This document shows, piece after piece, positions 44,595 to 54,127 of a stretch of DNA of 64,000 bases. Under the pieces are notes generated by a model. That model was not told where the DNA came from. It ran no database searches and saw only the letters and a program-made list of their open reading frames with translations. Origin of the DNA: Bacteroidales bacterium UBA1309 (GTDB taxonomy: Bacteria; Bacteroidota; Bacteroidia; Bacteroidales; Dysgonomonadaceae). Each line of letters opens with the position of its first letter. Positions within the stretch are counted from its first letter, which is position 1. A program made the translations under genes and the position numbers. Where the stretch lies: the NCBI GenBank assembly GCA_002307185.1, contig DBTT01000054.1, positions 62,001-126,000 on the forward strand, written 5' to 3'.

Positions 44595-45506
44595 TTAGTG
44601 GGCATCGACCATGGCGATAATTTCTTTCAAGGCTTCGTCTTGCTGCTTTTCTGATAGGTTTATCCAGCAAATCTCCTTGTCTCTTTTGAACCATGTCATT
44701 TGCTTGCGGGAATAAATGCGGGTATTTTGTTTTATTTTTTCAATGGCAAAGTCCCGTGTGCATTCACCGTCAAAATAGCTGTATATTTCTTTGTAGCCAA
44801 CCGTATTCAATGCGTTGTTGCCGCGATATTGCGACAAATTGTGGCATTCTTGTTCCAATCCGTTTGCGATCATTTCGTCCACCCGCAGGTTGATTCTCCG
44901 ATATAATTCCTCTCGATCGCGGTGCAAGCCTATTTTCACGATTTGGAAGGGCCGCTGGCGCGATTGGTTAGTGCGAAGAGTGGAGTAGGGAACACCCGTC
45001 ATCAGGCATATTTCCAAGGCATGTATCAGCCGTTGGGTGTTCTTCAAATCCACTTGGTTGTAGAACACTGGGTCTAGCAGCCTCAATTGTTGGCGAATTG
45101 GCTCCAAACCTTCTTTTTGTACTTTTTCTTTCAACTCTCTGCGGAGCGTTTCATCCACATTCGGCAAATCATCAATTCCTTTACACACGGCATCTATGTA
45201 CATCATCGAACCTCCAGCCAAAACAACGACAGGGTGTTGCTGATGAAGTTTCTCGAGCAAATCCAACACTTCTTTCTCAAATTGTGCCGCATTGTAGTAC
45301 TCATCTGGGTCCAATAGCTGCACGAAGTAGTGCTTCACCCTTGATAACTGTTCTTCAGTGGGAGCAGCGGTGCCGATTGCCATATCCTTATATATCTGTC
45401 GCGAATCAGCCGAAAGGACAGGGGAAGAAAAATATTCGGCAAGACGAAGGCTTAGCTCCGTTTTGCCGACACCGGTTGGACCTAAAAGAACAATTAATTT
45501 CTTCAT
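44595..45506 (-). CDS. miaA: tRNA dimethylallyltransferase MiaA
   Basis: 303 residues. The P-loop GPTGVGKTEL is at 8-17, followed by DSRQIYKDM, AGGSMMY and a C-terminal FKRDKEICWI. It transfers the dimethylallyl group from DMAPP to A37 of tRNAs that read UNN codons. The start overlaps the stop of the upstream PRiA4-type gene by 4 bases, so translation is probably coupled. It draws on DMAPP, the same pool made by idi elsewhere in the window. Confidence 0.94.
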   Translation of the reverse strand: MKKLIVLLGPTGVGKTELSLRLAEYFSSPVLSADSRQIYKDMAIGTAAPTEEQLSRVKHYFVQLLDPDEYYNAAQFEKEVLDLLEKLHQQHPVVVLAGGSMMYIDAVCKGIDDLPNVDETLRRELKEKVQKEGLEPIRQQLRLLDPVFYNQVDLKNTQRLIHALEICLMTGVPYSTLRTNQSRQRPFQIVKIGLHRDREELYRRINLRVDEMIANGLEQECHNLSQYRGNNALNTVGYKEIYSYFDGECTRDFAIEKIKQNTRIYSRKQMTWFKRDKEICWINLSEKQQDEALKEIIAMVDAH

Positions 45507-46066
45507 CTAAAATCGTCCGCTTCTCCACTTGAAGAGGGAGCATCCAATCCGTCAAAACCTTCTGCATCTAATTCGTCGATGCTAAAATCTTCATCACCGT
45601 AAAAATTTTCACCTGTATCGTATGTCGGATTTTTTGTTTTGGTTTCAAAATCATTGAAATCAACAAACTGCGCAGGGGGAATACCTTTAGAGATAGAACA
45701 AACCGCTTCTTCAAGGTTTTGGCCAGGAATGATTTCACGAAGTTCCATAAATAAACCTCTTTCTGTCATAAAATCAAAAACATATAATAATTTTTGACGT
45801 TCATCTTCCAATAAATCACCTAAAACAGTTTCATCCATCACATAGGAATCGATGTCGGAACTTGTATCCATCTCCATGGCTGTTATTTCGAACTCTTTCT
45901 CCCAGTTGTCGTTACAAATGAAAAACGAGGTTATTTCACCCTCTTTATAGCCAACAGAAGTAATAATTGCTTTATGCAAATCAGCGAAAGTGGCATCAGC
46001 ATCAATTTTGATTTCTCTCTTAAAGTCATCTACCTCGTCAGATAGTAGCAAGAACCTGAATATCAT
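45503..46066 (-). CDS. PRiA4_ORF3-like (IS1096 passenger-type) protein
   Basis: 187 residues with an N-terminal PRiA4_ORF3-type fold: MIFRFLLLSDE, the strand-helix FADLHKAIITSVGY, then SFFICNDNWEKEFEI, LGDLLEDERQKLLYVFDFM and EAVCSISKGIPPAQ. The C-terminal 45 residues are very acidic and low complexity. The family was named from plasmid pRiA4b and is often annotated as plasmid protein, but in Bacteroidota it is commonly chromosomal next to miaA, as here; no transposon is seen nearby. Function unknown. Confidence 0.75.
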   Translation of the reverse strand: MIFRFLLLSDEVDDFKREIKIDADATFADLHKAIITSVGYKEGEITSFFICNDNWEKEFEITAMEMDTSSDIDSYVMDETVLGDLLEDERQKLLYVFDFMTERGLFMELREIIPGQNLEEAVCSISKGIPPAQFVDFNDFETKTKNPTYDTGENFYGDEDFSIDELDAEGFDGLDAPSSSGEADDFR

Positions 46067-46099
46067 ACCTTTGAATTTTTCTTATAATGTTTTATAATT

Positions 46100-46130
46100 C
46101 AAAGTTAGTAAAAAAAATATTTACATTCAA
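46100..46130 (-). promoter_or_regulatory. promoter of the PRiA4-miaA-rluA operon
   Basis: On the minus strand TTG (complement of 46128-46130), 20 bases, then TAACTTTG (complement of 46100-46107). Full consensus, 34 bases before the ATG. The remainder of the 311-base divergent gap is AT-rich and contains the PBP1A promoter region at its far end. Confidence 0.75.
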
Positions 46131-46351
46131 AACACAATACATTGCTTTTCAAATTACCTATTCGAAATATCGCTTTTGATAAAACAAAATACCCTTCTAA
46201 TTGTAGGTCTATTGTGGTGAATCTGATATAATCTTGCGGGCGTAACTTATAATTTCCGATGTTGCGAGTATATTTTGCCATATGTTGTGAAAATTAACAT
46301 TAATCAAAAAACTTTTTAGTTGAATTAGACATGCAACACCGAAATTCCGTC

Positions 46352-46359
46352 TATTTTTG
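46352..46359 (+). promoter_or_regulatory. -7 box before PBP1A
   Basis: TATTTTTG fits TAnnTTTG and lies 18 bases before the ATG at 46378. No TTG at the right distance is seen, so only the -7 element is claimed. Confidence 0.4.
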
Positions 46360-46377
46360 CAGAACAAAATTTTTGAT

Positions 46378-48774
46378 ATGAGCCAACAAGCGATTATTCA
46401 ATTTCTGAAGAAGATTCTATTTCCAATAAAGTCGTTATTCAAAGCGGGAAAGGATTATTATAAAAAATCCCCTTGGTACAGTAAAATCATTCAGATAATA
46501 GCCGGTTTTTTCATTTTCTTCTTTGTCTATCTTTTTTTAGTAGATATAAATTTTTTGTGGTTGTTTGGTAAATCTCCAGGGATGAGCACCATAAATAATC
46601 CCAATCAGAGCATAGCAACTACTATTATTTCGGCAGATGGGAAGACTATTGGAAAATATTTTCGCGAGAACAGAACTCCTGTCGAATTCGAGGAGATTTC
46701 CCCAATGCTAATTAATGCCTTGATATATACCGAAGATGAACGTTTTTACGAACATTTTGGCATCGACATCAAGGGCGTGTTTGGAGCGGTCAAGGATGCT
46801 TTGCATGGAAAAGCCCGCGGAGCAAGCACCATTTCCCAACAGCTTGTGAAAAACATGTTCAAAACGCGAAATCAGTATTCGCGCGGATTGCTGGGATATG
46901 TCCCAGGTGTAAAGCTTTTGATTATGAAAACAAAAGAATGGATCACCGCAGTCAAAATCGAGATGTACTATTCAAAGAAAGAAATATTGAAAATGTATCT
47001 CAACACGGTAGATTTTGGAAGTAATGCTTACGGAATAAAGACTGCTGCTAAAACATTTTTTGGTACGACTCCATTGAATTTGACCACAGAAGAATCGGCC
47101 ACCTTGATAGGCCTGCTCAAAGCTCCTACATCGTATAGCCCATTGCTGAACCCTGAGAGATCGTTGAAGCGGAGAAATATCGTTTTGAGAAATCTTTTGG
47201 CTCACAAAGTGATTTCCAGACAGATTTGCGATTCTTTGGAGCAAATACCGATCAAGCTCCATTACAAAATGGAGCAAGCCTACGATGGCCAAGCCCTATA
47301 TTTCAGGGAATACTTAGCGTCAGAACTTTCAGATTGGTGCAAGACCAACGGATACGATCTTTATTCCGATGGGCTAAAAATATATGTGACAATAGATTCG
47401 AGGATGCAACAATATGCAGAAGAGGCCGTTCACTCGCAGATGAAATTGATACAGAAACGGTTCGACGACCATTGGAGAGGACAGAATCCCTGGCAGGACG
47501 AAAACCACAAGGAGATACCGTTTTTTGCGGAAAGGTTGGCGCAGCAAACACATTATTACAAGCTTCTCAATGCGAAATATAAGGGCAATAAAGATTCCAT
47601 CAACTATTATTTGAACAAACCTCACCTGGTGGAACTTTTCGACTATGAACATGAAACCGGAAAGGTGAAAAAAATAATGAGTAGCATGGACTCTATCCGC
47701 TACATGAACCGCTTCATGCACACTGGTTTCGTAGCAATGGAACCGCAGTCTGGGTATGTGAAAGCTTGGGTAGGGGATATCGACTTCAATTTTTGGAAAT
47801 ACGACAAAGTTGAGCAATCTAAACGCCAGCCAGGATCTACTTTCAAATTATTTGTTTATACGGCTGCAATGATGCACGGAATGTCACCGTGCGATACACG
47901 GGTTGACCAACCAGTCTCGTGGCCGAACACCGGAAAAGACGGAAACGAAACATGGAGTCCAACCAATGCAAACGGTTACTTTCTCTATCGCCCCATTACC
48001 TTAAAAAATGCTTTCGCGCAATCAATCAATAGCATCGCCGTGCAGGTGGGCAAGGAAGTCGGCATCGGCGAAATCATAAAATACGCTCATTTGCTGGGAA
48101 TAAAGTCGCCCCTTAAGAACGAACCTGCACTTACACTTGGAGCTTCCGATGTGTCTTTGCTTGAGCTGGTCAACTCTTACACCACGATAGTGAATGAAGG
48201 GCAATATCACGACCCAGTTGTTGTGACCCGAATTGAAGATCGAAACGGCAATGTCCTTTATGAAAATAAATTGGAACAAAAAAGGGTTATCCCTTATGAA
48301 GACGCATGGCTGATGCTTGAACTTTTGAAAGGCGGTTTGACTGAACCTGGCGGAACAAGCAGGGCTTTGTGGTCATTCAACCTGTTTAAGTGGAACACCG
48401 ATTTCGGCGGAAAAACCGGAACTTCCAACAATCACTCGGATGCTTGGTACGTAGGCGTCACGCCCAATTTGGTAGGTGGTGCGTGGGTTGGCGGAGAGCA
48501 GAGAAGTGTCCATTTCCGGACTGGAAATCTGGGGCAAGGAAGCCGTACCGCATTGCCTATTTTTGCAAGTTTTATGGAAAAAGTTTTGGCTGATGAATCC
48601 CTGAAGCGCTATCGGGGTAAGTTTCCAACCAAACCCAAGGAAGAGATCAAAAGAGATTATAACTGCCCAACATATGTTCCAGCAGACACTATGAATGTGG
48701 TGAGCGATTCCACTGATGTTCCTGTGACAGAGCCGGAAGTAGCAGATCCAACTGCTGAGCCTATTCCAGAATAA
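46378..48774 (+). CDS. penicillin-binding protein 1A (bifunctional)
   Basis: 798 residues from ATG 46378 (an in-frame TTG at 46357 overlaps the -7 box). One N-terminal transmembrane helix precedes a GT51 glycosyltransferase domain with EDERFYEHFGID and RGASTISQQLVKN. The transpeptidase domain has GSTFK (active-site SxxK), SIN and KTGTSN. A proline/acid-rich tail ends the protein. It polymerises lipid II and crosslinks peptidoglycan at the outer face of the inner membrane. All catalytic motifs are intact. Confidence 0.94.
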   Translation: MSQQAIIQFLKKILFPIKSLFKAGKDYYKKSPWYSKIIQIIAGFFIFFFVYLFLVDINFLWLFGKSPGMSTINNPNQSIATTIISADGKTIGKYFRENRTPVEFEEISPMLINALIYTEDERFYEHFGIDIKGVFGAVKDALHGKARGASTISQQLVKNMFKTRNQYSRGLLGYVPGVKLLIMKTKEWITAVKIEMYYSKKEILKMYLNTVDFGSNAYGIKTAAKTFFGTTPLNLTTEESATLIGLLKAPTSYSPLLNPERSLKRRNIVLRNLLAHKVISRQICDSLEQIPIKLHYKMEQAYDGQALYFREYLASELSDWCKTNGYDLYSDGLKIYVTIDSRMQQYAEEAVHSQMKLIQKRFDDHWRGQNPWQDENHKEIPFFAERLAQQTHYYKLLNAKYKGNKDSINYYLNKPHLVELFDYEHETGKVKKIMSSMDSIRYMNRFMHTGFVAMEPQSGYVKAWVGDIDFNFWKYDKVEQSKRQPGSTFKLFVYTAAMMHGMSPCDTRVDQPVSWPNTGKDGNETWSPTNANGYFLYRPITLKNAFAQSINSIAVQVGKEVGIGEIIKYAHLLGIKSPLKNEPALTLGASDVSLLELVNSYTTIVNEGQYHDPVVVTRIEDRNGNVLYENKLEQKRVIPYEDAWLMLELLKGGLTEPGGTSRALWSFNLFKWNTDFGGKTGTSNNHSDAWYVGVTPNLVGGAWVGGEQRSVHFRTGNLGQGSRTALPIFASFMEKVLADESLKRYRGKFPTKPKEEIKRDYNCPTYVPADTMNVVSDSTDVPVTEPEVADPTAEPIPE

Positions 48775-48878
48775 TACATTGGGCTTGATATCCTTTGATA
48801 CACGACCTAGGTATGTGCCTATTTTGGAAAACCTTCTTGAAATTAATATTGGTGGACTATTTTTTTGTATTTTTAAAG

Positions 48879-48908
48879 TTGGAATTTTAATCATTCCGAT
48901 TAATTTTG
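48879..48908 (+). promoter_or_regulatory. promoter of the DUF5606 gene
   Basis: TTG at 48879-48881 and TAATTTTG at 48901-48908 are separated by 19 bases, a full consensus match. The leader to the ATG at 48978 is about 65 bases. Confidence 0.7.
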
Positions 48909-48977
48909 CAACTTGTTTGTTTGAAAAAATACAGATCAAACTTTAGATGTATAACATATTAACTTAACCTATTATTT

Positions 48978-49535
48978 ATGCTCAAGACAATATTGTCTGT
49001 CTCCGGAAAACCCGGTCTATACAAATTGGTGTCAAGTGCGAAAAACATGATAATTGTTGAATCGCTCATTGACAAAAAGCGTTTGCCTATCTATGCAAAA
49101 GACAAAGTTGTGTCGTTGGGGGATATCGCCATGTACACATCTGAAGGTGAGGAACCATTGAGAAACGTTCTGATCAACATCAAGAAAAAGGAAGGCGGAG
49201 GTAAAACATCGATCGCTCCAAATTCAAAACCTGAAGAATTGTACGGCTACTTTGGGGAAGTTCTACCCGCCTTTGATAAAGATAAGGTTTATCCCACGGA
49301 TATTAAAAAGCTGCTGAATTGGTACAATCTCCTAATCGAGAACAGCATTAATTTTGAACAAGAAGAAAAAGTGGATGCAGTCGAAGAAGAAAATGGGGAA
49401 GAAAAATTAATATCTGCGGAAGTTATCGAAACGAAAAAATCCGCACCAAAAACTCCCCGTGCGAAATCCAGTGCAGCACCTAAGTCCTCCTCTGATGCAA
49501 AAATTTCTCAAAGAGGCACACGCAAGAAAGTATAA
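48978..49535 (+). CDS. DUF5606-type Bacteroidota protein
   Basis: 185 residues. Residues 1-125 form a compact domain (MLKTILSVSGKPGLYKLVS, then KRLPIYAKDKVVSLGDIAMY) that I recognise as the DUF5606 type restricted to Bacteroidota. The C-terminal 60 residues are a charged tail that ends in a lysine/serine/alanine-rich basic segment, suggestive of binding to nucleic acid or the ribosome. No function is known. Single gene with its own promoter and terminator. Confidence 0.75.
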   Translation: MLKTILSVSGKPGLYKLVSSAKNMIIVESLIDKKRLPIYAKDKVVSLGDIAMYTSEGEEPLRNVLINIKKKEGGGKTSIAPNSKPEELYGYFGEVLPAFDKDKVYPTDIKKLLNWYNLLIENSINFEQEEKVDAVEEENGEEKLISAEVIETKKSAPKTPRAKSSAAPKSSSDAKISQRGTRKKV

Positions 49536-49567
49536 AATAGTTAGAAGAGGCATCTCAGCTATAATGT

Positions 49568-49608
49568 AAAGTCCGCGATCATTTTGTATCCGGACTTTTT
49601 GTTTTTTT
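49568..49608 (+). terminator. terminator after DUF5606 gene
   Basis: AAAGTCCG (49568-49575) pairs with CGGACTTT (49591-49598), followed by TTGTTTTTTT. Confidence 0.8.
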
Positions 49609-49642
49609 CAATCTGTCTCACATCTTAATTAATCAAAAAGGA

Positions 49643-49673
49643 TTGCAGAAGAAGCTTAAATCATCTATTTTTG
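49643..49673 (+). promoter_or_regulatory. promoter of the M23 peptidase gene
   Basis: TTG at 49643-49645 and TATTTTTG at 49666-49673 with 20 bases between. The ATG at 49706 is about 32 bases further. Confidence 0.75.
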
Positions 49674-49705
49674 TCCAAATTGAAAATGAAATCTGTGGCT
49701 AAAAC

Positions 49706-50677
49706 ATGAAAAGAAAAATATATTTTAGATACGATCCTCAAACTTTAAGCTATGAAAGGGTCTATCCAAGCCACAAAAGCAGATTTTTTGCCGTAGTCAG
49801 GCATTTGACGTCGGGGATATTAGTGGGATATGGCGTTTTTTGGCTTCTAATGTATTTCACAGATTCCCCCAAGGAAAAAATGCTAAACAAAGAAAACAAG
49901 CTGATCAAGGCTCAATATGAATTGCTCTCAAAACGGTTGGACGAAGTCTCCTTGGTAATAAATGATATGGAACAAAGGGATGACAATCTCTATAGGGCAA
50001 TATTTCATGCCGACCCTATTTCAAGCACTATTCGTAATTCTGGATATGGTAGCAGCAATAGATACCAGCATTTGCAGGGATTATCAGGATCAGAGTTGAT
50101 CATTCAATCAACCAAAAAGTTAGATCTGATTTCCAAAAAGATATATATCCAATCGAACTCCTTTGATGAAATCCTGGATATGGTGAAGCAACAGAAAAAT
50201 AGGATAGAGTGTATTCCAAGTATCCAACCGGTTGCCAACAAAAACCTGAAGGAAGTTGCCTCCGGCTATGGATTGCGTATCGATCCGATATATGGTTCCA
50301 GGCGTTTCCATGCCGGAATGGATTTCACGGCAAATATAGGCACCCCGGTTTACGTTACAGGCAGGGGGCGTGTGATATACGCTGACTGGAAGCAAGGATA
50401 CGGCAAATGTATAATCGTTGATCATGGATTTGGCTATCAGACACTTTATGCACACTTAAGTGAATACAAAGTCCGGGCAGGCCAGGCCGTGAGCAGGGGG
50501 CAACAGATAGGAAAAGTGGGAAATACAGGAAAATCAACAGGGCCACACCTCCATTACGAAGTGCATGTTCAGGGAAAACCAGACAACCCAGCCAAATATT
50601 ATTTCATGGATTTAACTCCTGCCGAATACGATAATATGTTGCGGATTGCAGCTAATCATGGTCGTGTCATGGACTAA
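49706..50677 (+). CDS. M23 (LytM-type) peptidase, membrane anchored
   Basis: 323 residues. A short cytoplasmic N-terminus and one transmembrane helix (about 31-50) precede a coiled-coil region (about 60-100). The M23 domain (about 190-305) has HAGMD with the first two zinc ligands, YAHLS, and HLHYEV with the HxH ligand, so it looks catalytically competent. M23 enzymes cleave peptidoglycan cross-bridges, or activate amidases when degenerate. It is followed 14 bases later by a MerR gene, a pairing common in this phylum. Confidence 0.9.
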   Translation: MKRKIYFRYDPQTLSYERVYPSHKSRFFAVVRHLTSGILVGYGVFWLLMYFTDSPKEKMLNKENKLIKAQYELLSKRLDEVSLVINDMEQRDDNLYRAIFHADPISSTIRNSGYGSSNRYQHLQGLSGSELIIQSTKKLDLISKKIYIQSNSFDEILDMVKQQKNRIECIPSIQPVANKNLKEVASGYGLRIDPIYGSRRFHAGMDFTANIGTPVYVTGRGRVIYADWKQGYGKCIIVDHGFGYQTLYAHLSEYKVRAGQAVSRGQQIGKVGNTGKSTGPHLHYEVHVQGKPDNPAKYYFMDLTPAEYDNMLRIAANHGRVMD

Positions 50678-50691
50678 TCGCTCAATAAGTT

Positions 50692-51024
50692 ATGATTGAT
50701 TTTGAAAAAGATAAACGACTCTATTTTTCCATCAAGGAGGTAGCCGAACATTTTCAGGTAAACGAATCCTTGTTACGTTTTTGGGAAAAAGAGTTTACCA
50801 TTATTAACCCTAGAAAATCTTCTGGCGGAGCTCGTCAGTATTCGAAAATGGACATTGAATCCATTGCGGTTGTCTATCATTTACTAAAAGAACAAGGGCT
50901 GACCATTGAAGGGGCGAAGCAAAAACTGAAAACAAAAAAAGACGAATATCAAACAAAATCAACCATTCTCTCCAAGCTTGAAGCTGTCAGAAAAGAACTA
51001 AATGATTTAATGAATGAACTCTAA
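50692..51024 (+). CDS. MerR-family regulator
   Basis: 110 residues. An N-terminal MerR helix-turn-helix (about 8-75: FSIKEVAEHFQVNESLLRFW, then GARQYSKMDIESI) is followed by a short coiled coil. There is no C-terminal effector domain and no cysteine metal site. This short type is usual beside M23 peptidase genes in Bacteroidota. Target unknown; autoregulation of the M23-merR pair is a guess. Confidence 0.88.
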   Translation: MIDFEKDKRLYFSIKEVAEHFQVNESLLRFWEKEFTIINPRKSSGGARQYSKMDIESIAVVYHLLKEQGLTIEGAKQKLKTKKDEYQTKSTILSKLEAVRKELNDLMNEL

Positions 51025-51165
51025 GTACTCGTTTTTTACTTGAGATAAGAGTGCCTGTGACTGATTTTATCCAAACACAATCCCTTAACAAAATCTTCGT
51101 CATTTTTTTTTATCCGAATCAAATAATCAATTAACTTTGTTTTCTTTTTTTATAAAGCACGTTTT

Positions 51166-52257
51166 ATGGTTATTAAAAAATTCTACTCCTTATTACTTGT
51201 CATAAGCATAACTTTTGCAGCTTATGCACAAGCTCCTGACGGCTATTACGATTCAGCTTCAGGAAAAAGCGCGGCCGCACTCAAGACAGCCCTGTATGAA
51301 ATCATTCACAATCATACGGAAATAAGCTATGCTGGCCTGTGGACAGCGTTTAAGACCACGGACAAACGATCCGATGGCAAAGTATGGGACATATATTCTG
51401 ATGTCCCCGACGGCACACCAAAATATTCATACACTTTTGGTGACAATCAATGCGGAAACTATTCGGCGGAAGGGGATTGCTACAACCGCGAACATTCTTT
51501 CCCCAAAAGCTGGTTTGATGACGCTACGCCCATGTATAGCGATCTATTCCACATCTATCCTACAGATGGTTATGTGAATGGAAAACGAAGCAATTACCCA
51601 TATGGTGAAGTAAGCTCAAGCTCTTACACGTATATCTCAAGCAATGGCTCCAAATTGGGGAAATGCTCTTTCTCGGGGTACACTGGCACTGTATTTGAAC
51701 CCATTGACGAATACAAAGGTGATTTGGCTCGGACTTATTTCTACATGGCAACATGTTATGAAGACACAATTGCAGGTTGGGTCAGTAATTCTGAGGCACA
51801 ACCAATTTTGGCTGGAAATGCGTATCCTGCATTCAAGGAATGGACTATAAACTTGTTGCTGAAATGGAGTAGGCAAGATTCTGTCAGCCAAAAGGAAATA
51901 GACAGGAACAATGCGATATACAGCATTCAAGGGAATAGAAATCCTTATATAGATTATCCGGAACTGGCTGAATATGTTTGGGGAAACAAAACCACCGAAG
52001 TGTTCAATTTGGATGGCTCATCTGTCGATTTGAACACAAGTGAAAATGTAAAAGTTACGAAAACCGATGGAGGATTCCTGGTTCAGCAAAGTTCAGGAAA
52101 TAGCAGATCTATTTCTGTTTTTGATACAACCGGCAGATTGGTGAAACGAATATCAACTTCAAGTACTACTCTCTTTGTCTCTCTCTCTCAAAAAGGAAAT
52201 TACATTATCACAGTGGATGATCAAAATGGACGTACCTCCTTTAAATTATTGTTTTAA
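51166..52257 (+). CDS. secreted endonuclease I family nuclease with T9SS-type tail
   Basis: 363 residues. Signal peptide 1-22 (AAYAQ). The endonuclease I (EndA/Vvn-type, beta-beta-alpha-metal) domain spans about 25-270: NREHSFPKSW supplies the catalytic His, and DLFHIYPTDGYVNGKRSNYPYGEV (shown here as DLFHIYPTDG) follows. The last 75 residues are a beta-sandwich (SVFDTTGRLVKR, GNYIITVD, TSFKLLF) like the type A C-terminal sorting domain of the type IX secretion system. Predicted to be exported and attached at the cell surface or released to degrade DNA/RNA. TAACTTTG at 51132-51139 is a likely -7 box. Confidence 0.88.
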   Translation: MVIKKFYSLLLVISITFAAYAQAPDGYYDSASGKSAAALKTALYEIIHNHTEISYAGLWTAFKTTDKRSDGKVWDIYSDVPDGTPKYSYTFGDNQCGNYSAEGDCYNREHSFPKSWFDDATPMYSDLFHIYPTDGYVNGKRSNYPYGEVSSSSYTYISSNGSKLGKCSFSGYTGTVFEPIDEYKGDLARTYFYMATCYEDTIAGWVSNSEAQPILAGNAYPAFKEWTINLLLKWSRQDSVSQKEIDRNNAIYSIQGNRNPYIDYPELAEYVWGNKTTEVFNLDGSSVDLNTSENVKVTKTDGGFLVQQSSGNSRSISVFDTTGRLVKRISTSSTTLFVSLSQKGNYIITVDDQNGRTSFKLLF

Positions 52258-52272
52258 TAAAAAAGTCTATAC

Positions 52273-54087
52273 ATGTTAAATAAATCTTTAGCAGGATTAA
52301 TCTTATTTCTATGCATTTCATTGTCTCTCTTCGCCCAAATTCCGGTAGGATACTACGATGGAGCTGACGGAAAGTCAGCGGCTGAACTGAAAACAGCTTT
52401 GTATGGAATCACGCACAATTATATATCTGCTGATTACGACGGCTTTTCCGCCACATACTGGGGAAATACCTATTATACAAAGACAGACTGGAACACTGGC
52501 GGTTACTTCTGGGACATGTACTCGAATGAACAACGAGACACCTACAACAGCAGCCTGATGAGCCGCGAACACTGCATGCCACGTAGCTGGTGGCTAGCGG
52601 AAGGCGACTACGGAGTCGCAAACAGTGATTTGCAAAATCTTTATCCCTCGGACTACACCGCCAATTCCAAAAAATCAAATTACCCGTTGGGAGAAGTGGG
52701 GACAATAAGCTGGACGAACAATGCTGTGAAACTCGGCACGAATACTTTTCCAGGTTACTCCGGAACTGTGTTTGAACCAGCGGATGAATACAAAGGAGAC
52801 TTTGCACGCACCTATTTTTACATGGTCACAAGCCATGAGGATTATTCAGACCGTTGGTCGAGTCCTATGCTCGACAACAATACTTACCCGGTGTTTAATA
52901 GTTGGGCAATCGATATGCTACTCAGTTGGGCAAGGCAAGACACCGTCAGCCAGAAAGAAATTGATCGGAACAATGCCGTTTTCGCTATTCAGCAAAACCG
53001 TAACCCATTCATCGATTATCCCGATTTGTTCGAATATATCTGGGGAAACAAAATTGGTGAAAGTTTCAGTAGCACCAACAAGGCTTCATCTGCGACTTTA
53101 ATAACGCCAGTGGATGGGCAATCGATTGACTTTGGAGTGATTAACACAAATTCTCAGAAAGTAAGGACTATTCCACTGAAGACAGTTCTACTTTCGGGAA
53201 ACCTGGTTTTTGATTGGGAAGAAAACCAATCCGGTTATTTCTCCATCGCCAAAAACTCCGTCGAAGCAGCGAAAGTGAATCAGGTGGCGGGAGACACTTT
53301 GAACATTACGTATGCCCCTTTGGCGGCAGGCAGCCATACCGCCAACCTACGTATCACGAATACCGAATCAGGTATCTCCTCGCTCATTCAACTATCGGCA
53401 ACTGCTTCCACCGTGGTTACTGTGGATCCGGTGACACCAGACGAAGACACGGAAGTGATCTTTTTCTATACAGGGCCTTGGGATACGGACTCATTACCCG
53501 ACAATTTTGCCACAAACATAAGTAGCGTGTATAGTAATGGTGATTTAAAATTTTCCGCAAATGGAAACTATCTGACTGTCACATTTGACAAATCTCCAGG
53601 TTATATGCGATTCGCAATTTATCCGAGAAATGCTTGGGGCACGAACAAGAACCACTTGTATGTGTATGAAGGAACAACTCTTTCCTCCTTGGGTACAAGT
53701 GCGATTGCCGATTTCGACAATAGTTTTGTCACTACAGGCGATTCTTACAACAATACCCCAGCCATTGCGCTGCAAGAAGATACCCGTGCAATCAAGATTC
53801 AGTATGCCAAAGTTGCGCAAAATGCCGGGATCAACAACCTGTTTGTTACGGTCAGGGAATCTTCATCAATCAACGAGGAAAACAGCGGCAGTAAGGTAAA
53901 AATTTATTCGTCGAATAATTGCATAACTGCTTCAGGCATTGCTGATCCTCAAAACATAGTAGTTTATAACCTTTGGGGACAAGTTGCATATAAAGGTTTG
54001 ATTGAAAATGATAGCCGCATCTTCTTCCCATCCAAAGGAATCTTTGTTGCGAAAATAGGAAACTACATTCAAAAACTCGTGTTTTAA
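52273..54087 (+). CDS. second secreted endonuclease I family nuclease with extra beta domains and T9SS-type tail
   Basis: 604 residues, 15 bases after the first nuclease and clearly paralogous over the catalytic domain (about 22-250: SREHCMPRSWW, KKSNYPLGEVG, SQKEIDRNNAVFAIQQNRNPFIDYP). The first copy has no counterpart to residues about 275-520, which contain an Ig-like/choice-of-anchor domain and a further beta domain. The C-terminus (VVYNLWGQVAYKG, QKLVF) again resembles a type IX sorting domain. It is probably co-transcribed with the first copy. The insertion may bind substrate or the surface. Confidence 0.86.
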   Translation: MLNKSLAGLILFLCISLSLFAQIPVGYYDGADGKSAAELKTALYGITHNYISADYDGFSATYWGNTYYTKTDWNTGGYFWDMYSNEQRDTYNSSLMSREHCMPRSWWLAEGDYGVANSDLQNLYPSDYTANSKKSNYPLGEVGTISWTNNAVKLGTNTFPGYSGTVFEPADEYKGDFARTYFYMVTSHEDYSDRWSSPMLDNNTYPVFNSWAIDMLLSWARQDTVSQKEIDRNNAVFAIQQNRNPFIDYPDLFEYIWGNKIGESFSSTNKASSATLITPVDGQSIDFGVINTNSQKVRTIPLKTVLLSGNLVFDWEENQSGYFSIAKNSVEAAKVNQVAGDTLNITYAPLAAGSHTANLRITNTESGISSLIQLSATASTVVTVDPVTPDEDTEVIFFYTGPWDTDSLPDNFATNISSVYSNGDLKFSANGNYLTVTFDKSPGYMRFAIYPRNAWGTNKNHLYVYEGTTLSSLGTSAIADFDNSFVTTGDSYNNTPAIALQEDTRAIKIQYAKVAQNAGINNLFVTVRESSSINEENSGSKVKIYSSNNCITASGIADPQNIVVYNLWGQVAYKGLIENDSRIFFPSKGIFVAKIGNYIQKLVF

Positions 54088-54092
54088 GATTA

Positions 54093-54124
54093 TTGTTCGA
54101 ATAAAATTAAAACAAATACGTTTG
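54093..54124 (+). promoter_or_regulatory. promoter of the PAP2 gene
   Basis: TTG at 54093-54095, 21 bases, then TACGTTTG at 54117-54124. The expected transcription start falls at the beginning of the hairpin that follows. Confidence 0.6.
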
Positions 54125-54127
54125 AAT

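Noticed and set aside
45503..46066. Mobile element suggested by the PRiA4/IS1096 family name
   Set aside because: No transposase, inverted repeats or target duplication nearby; the gene is coupled to miaA.
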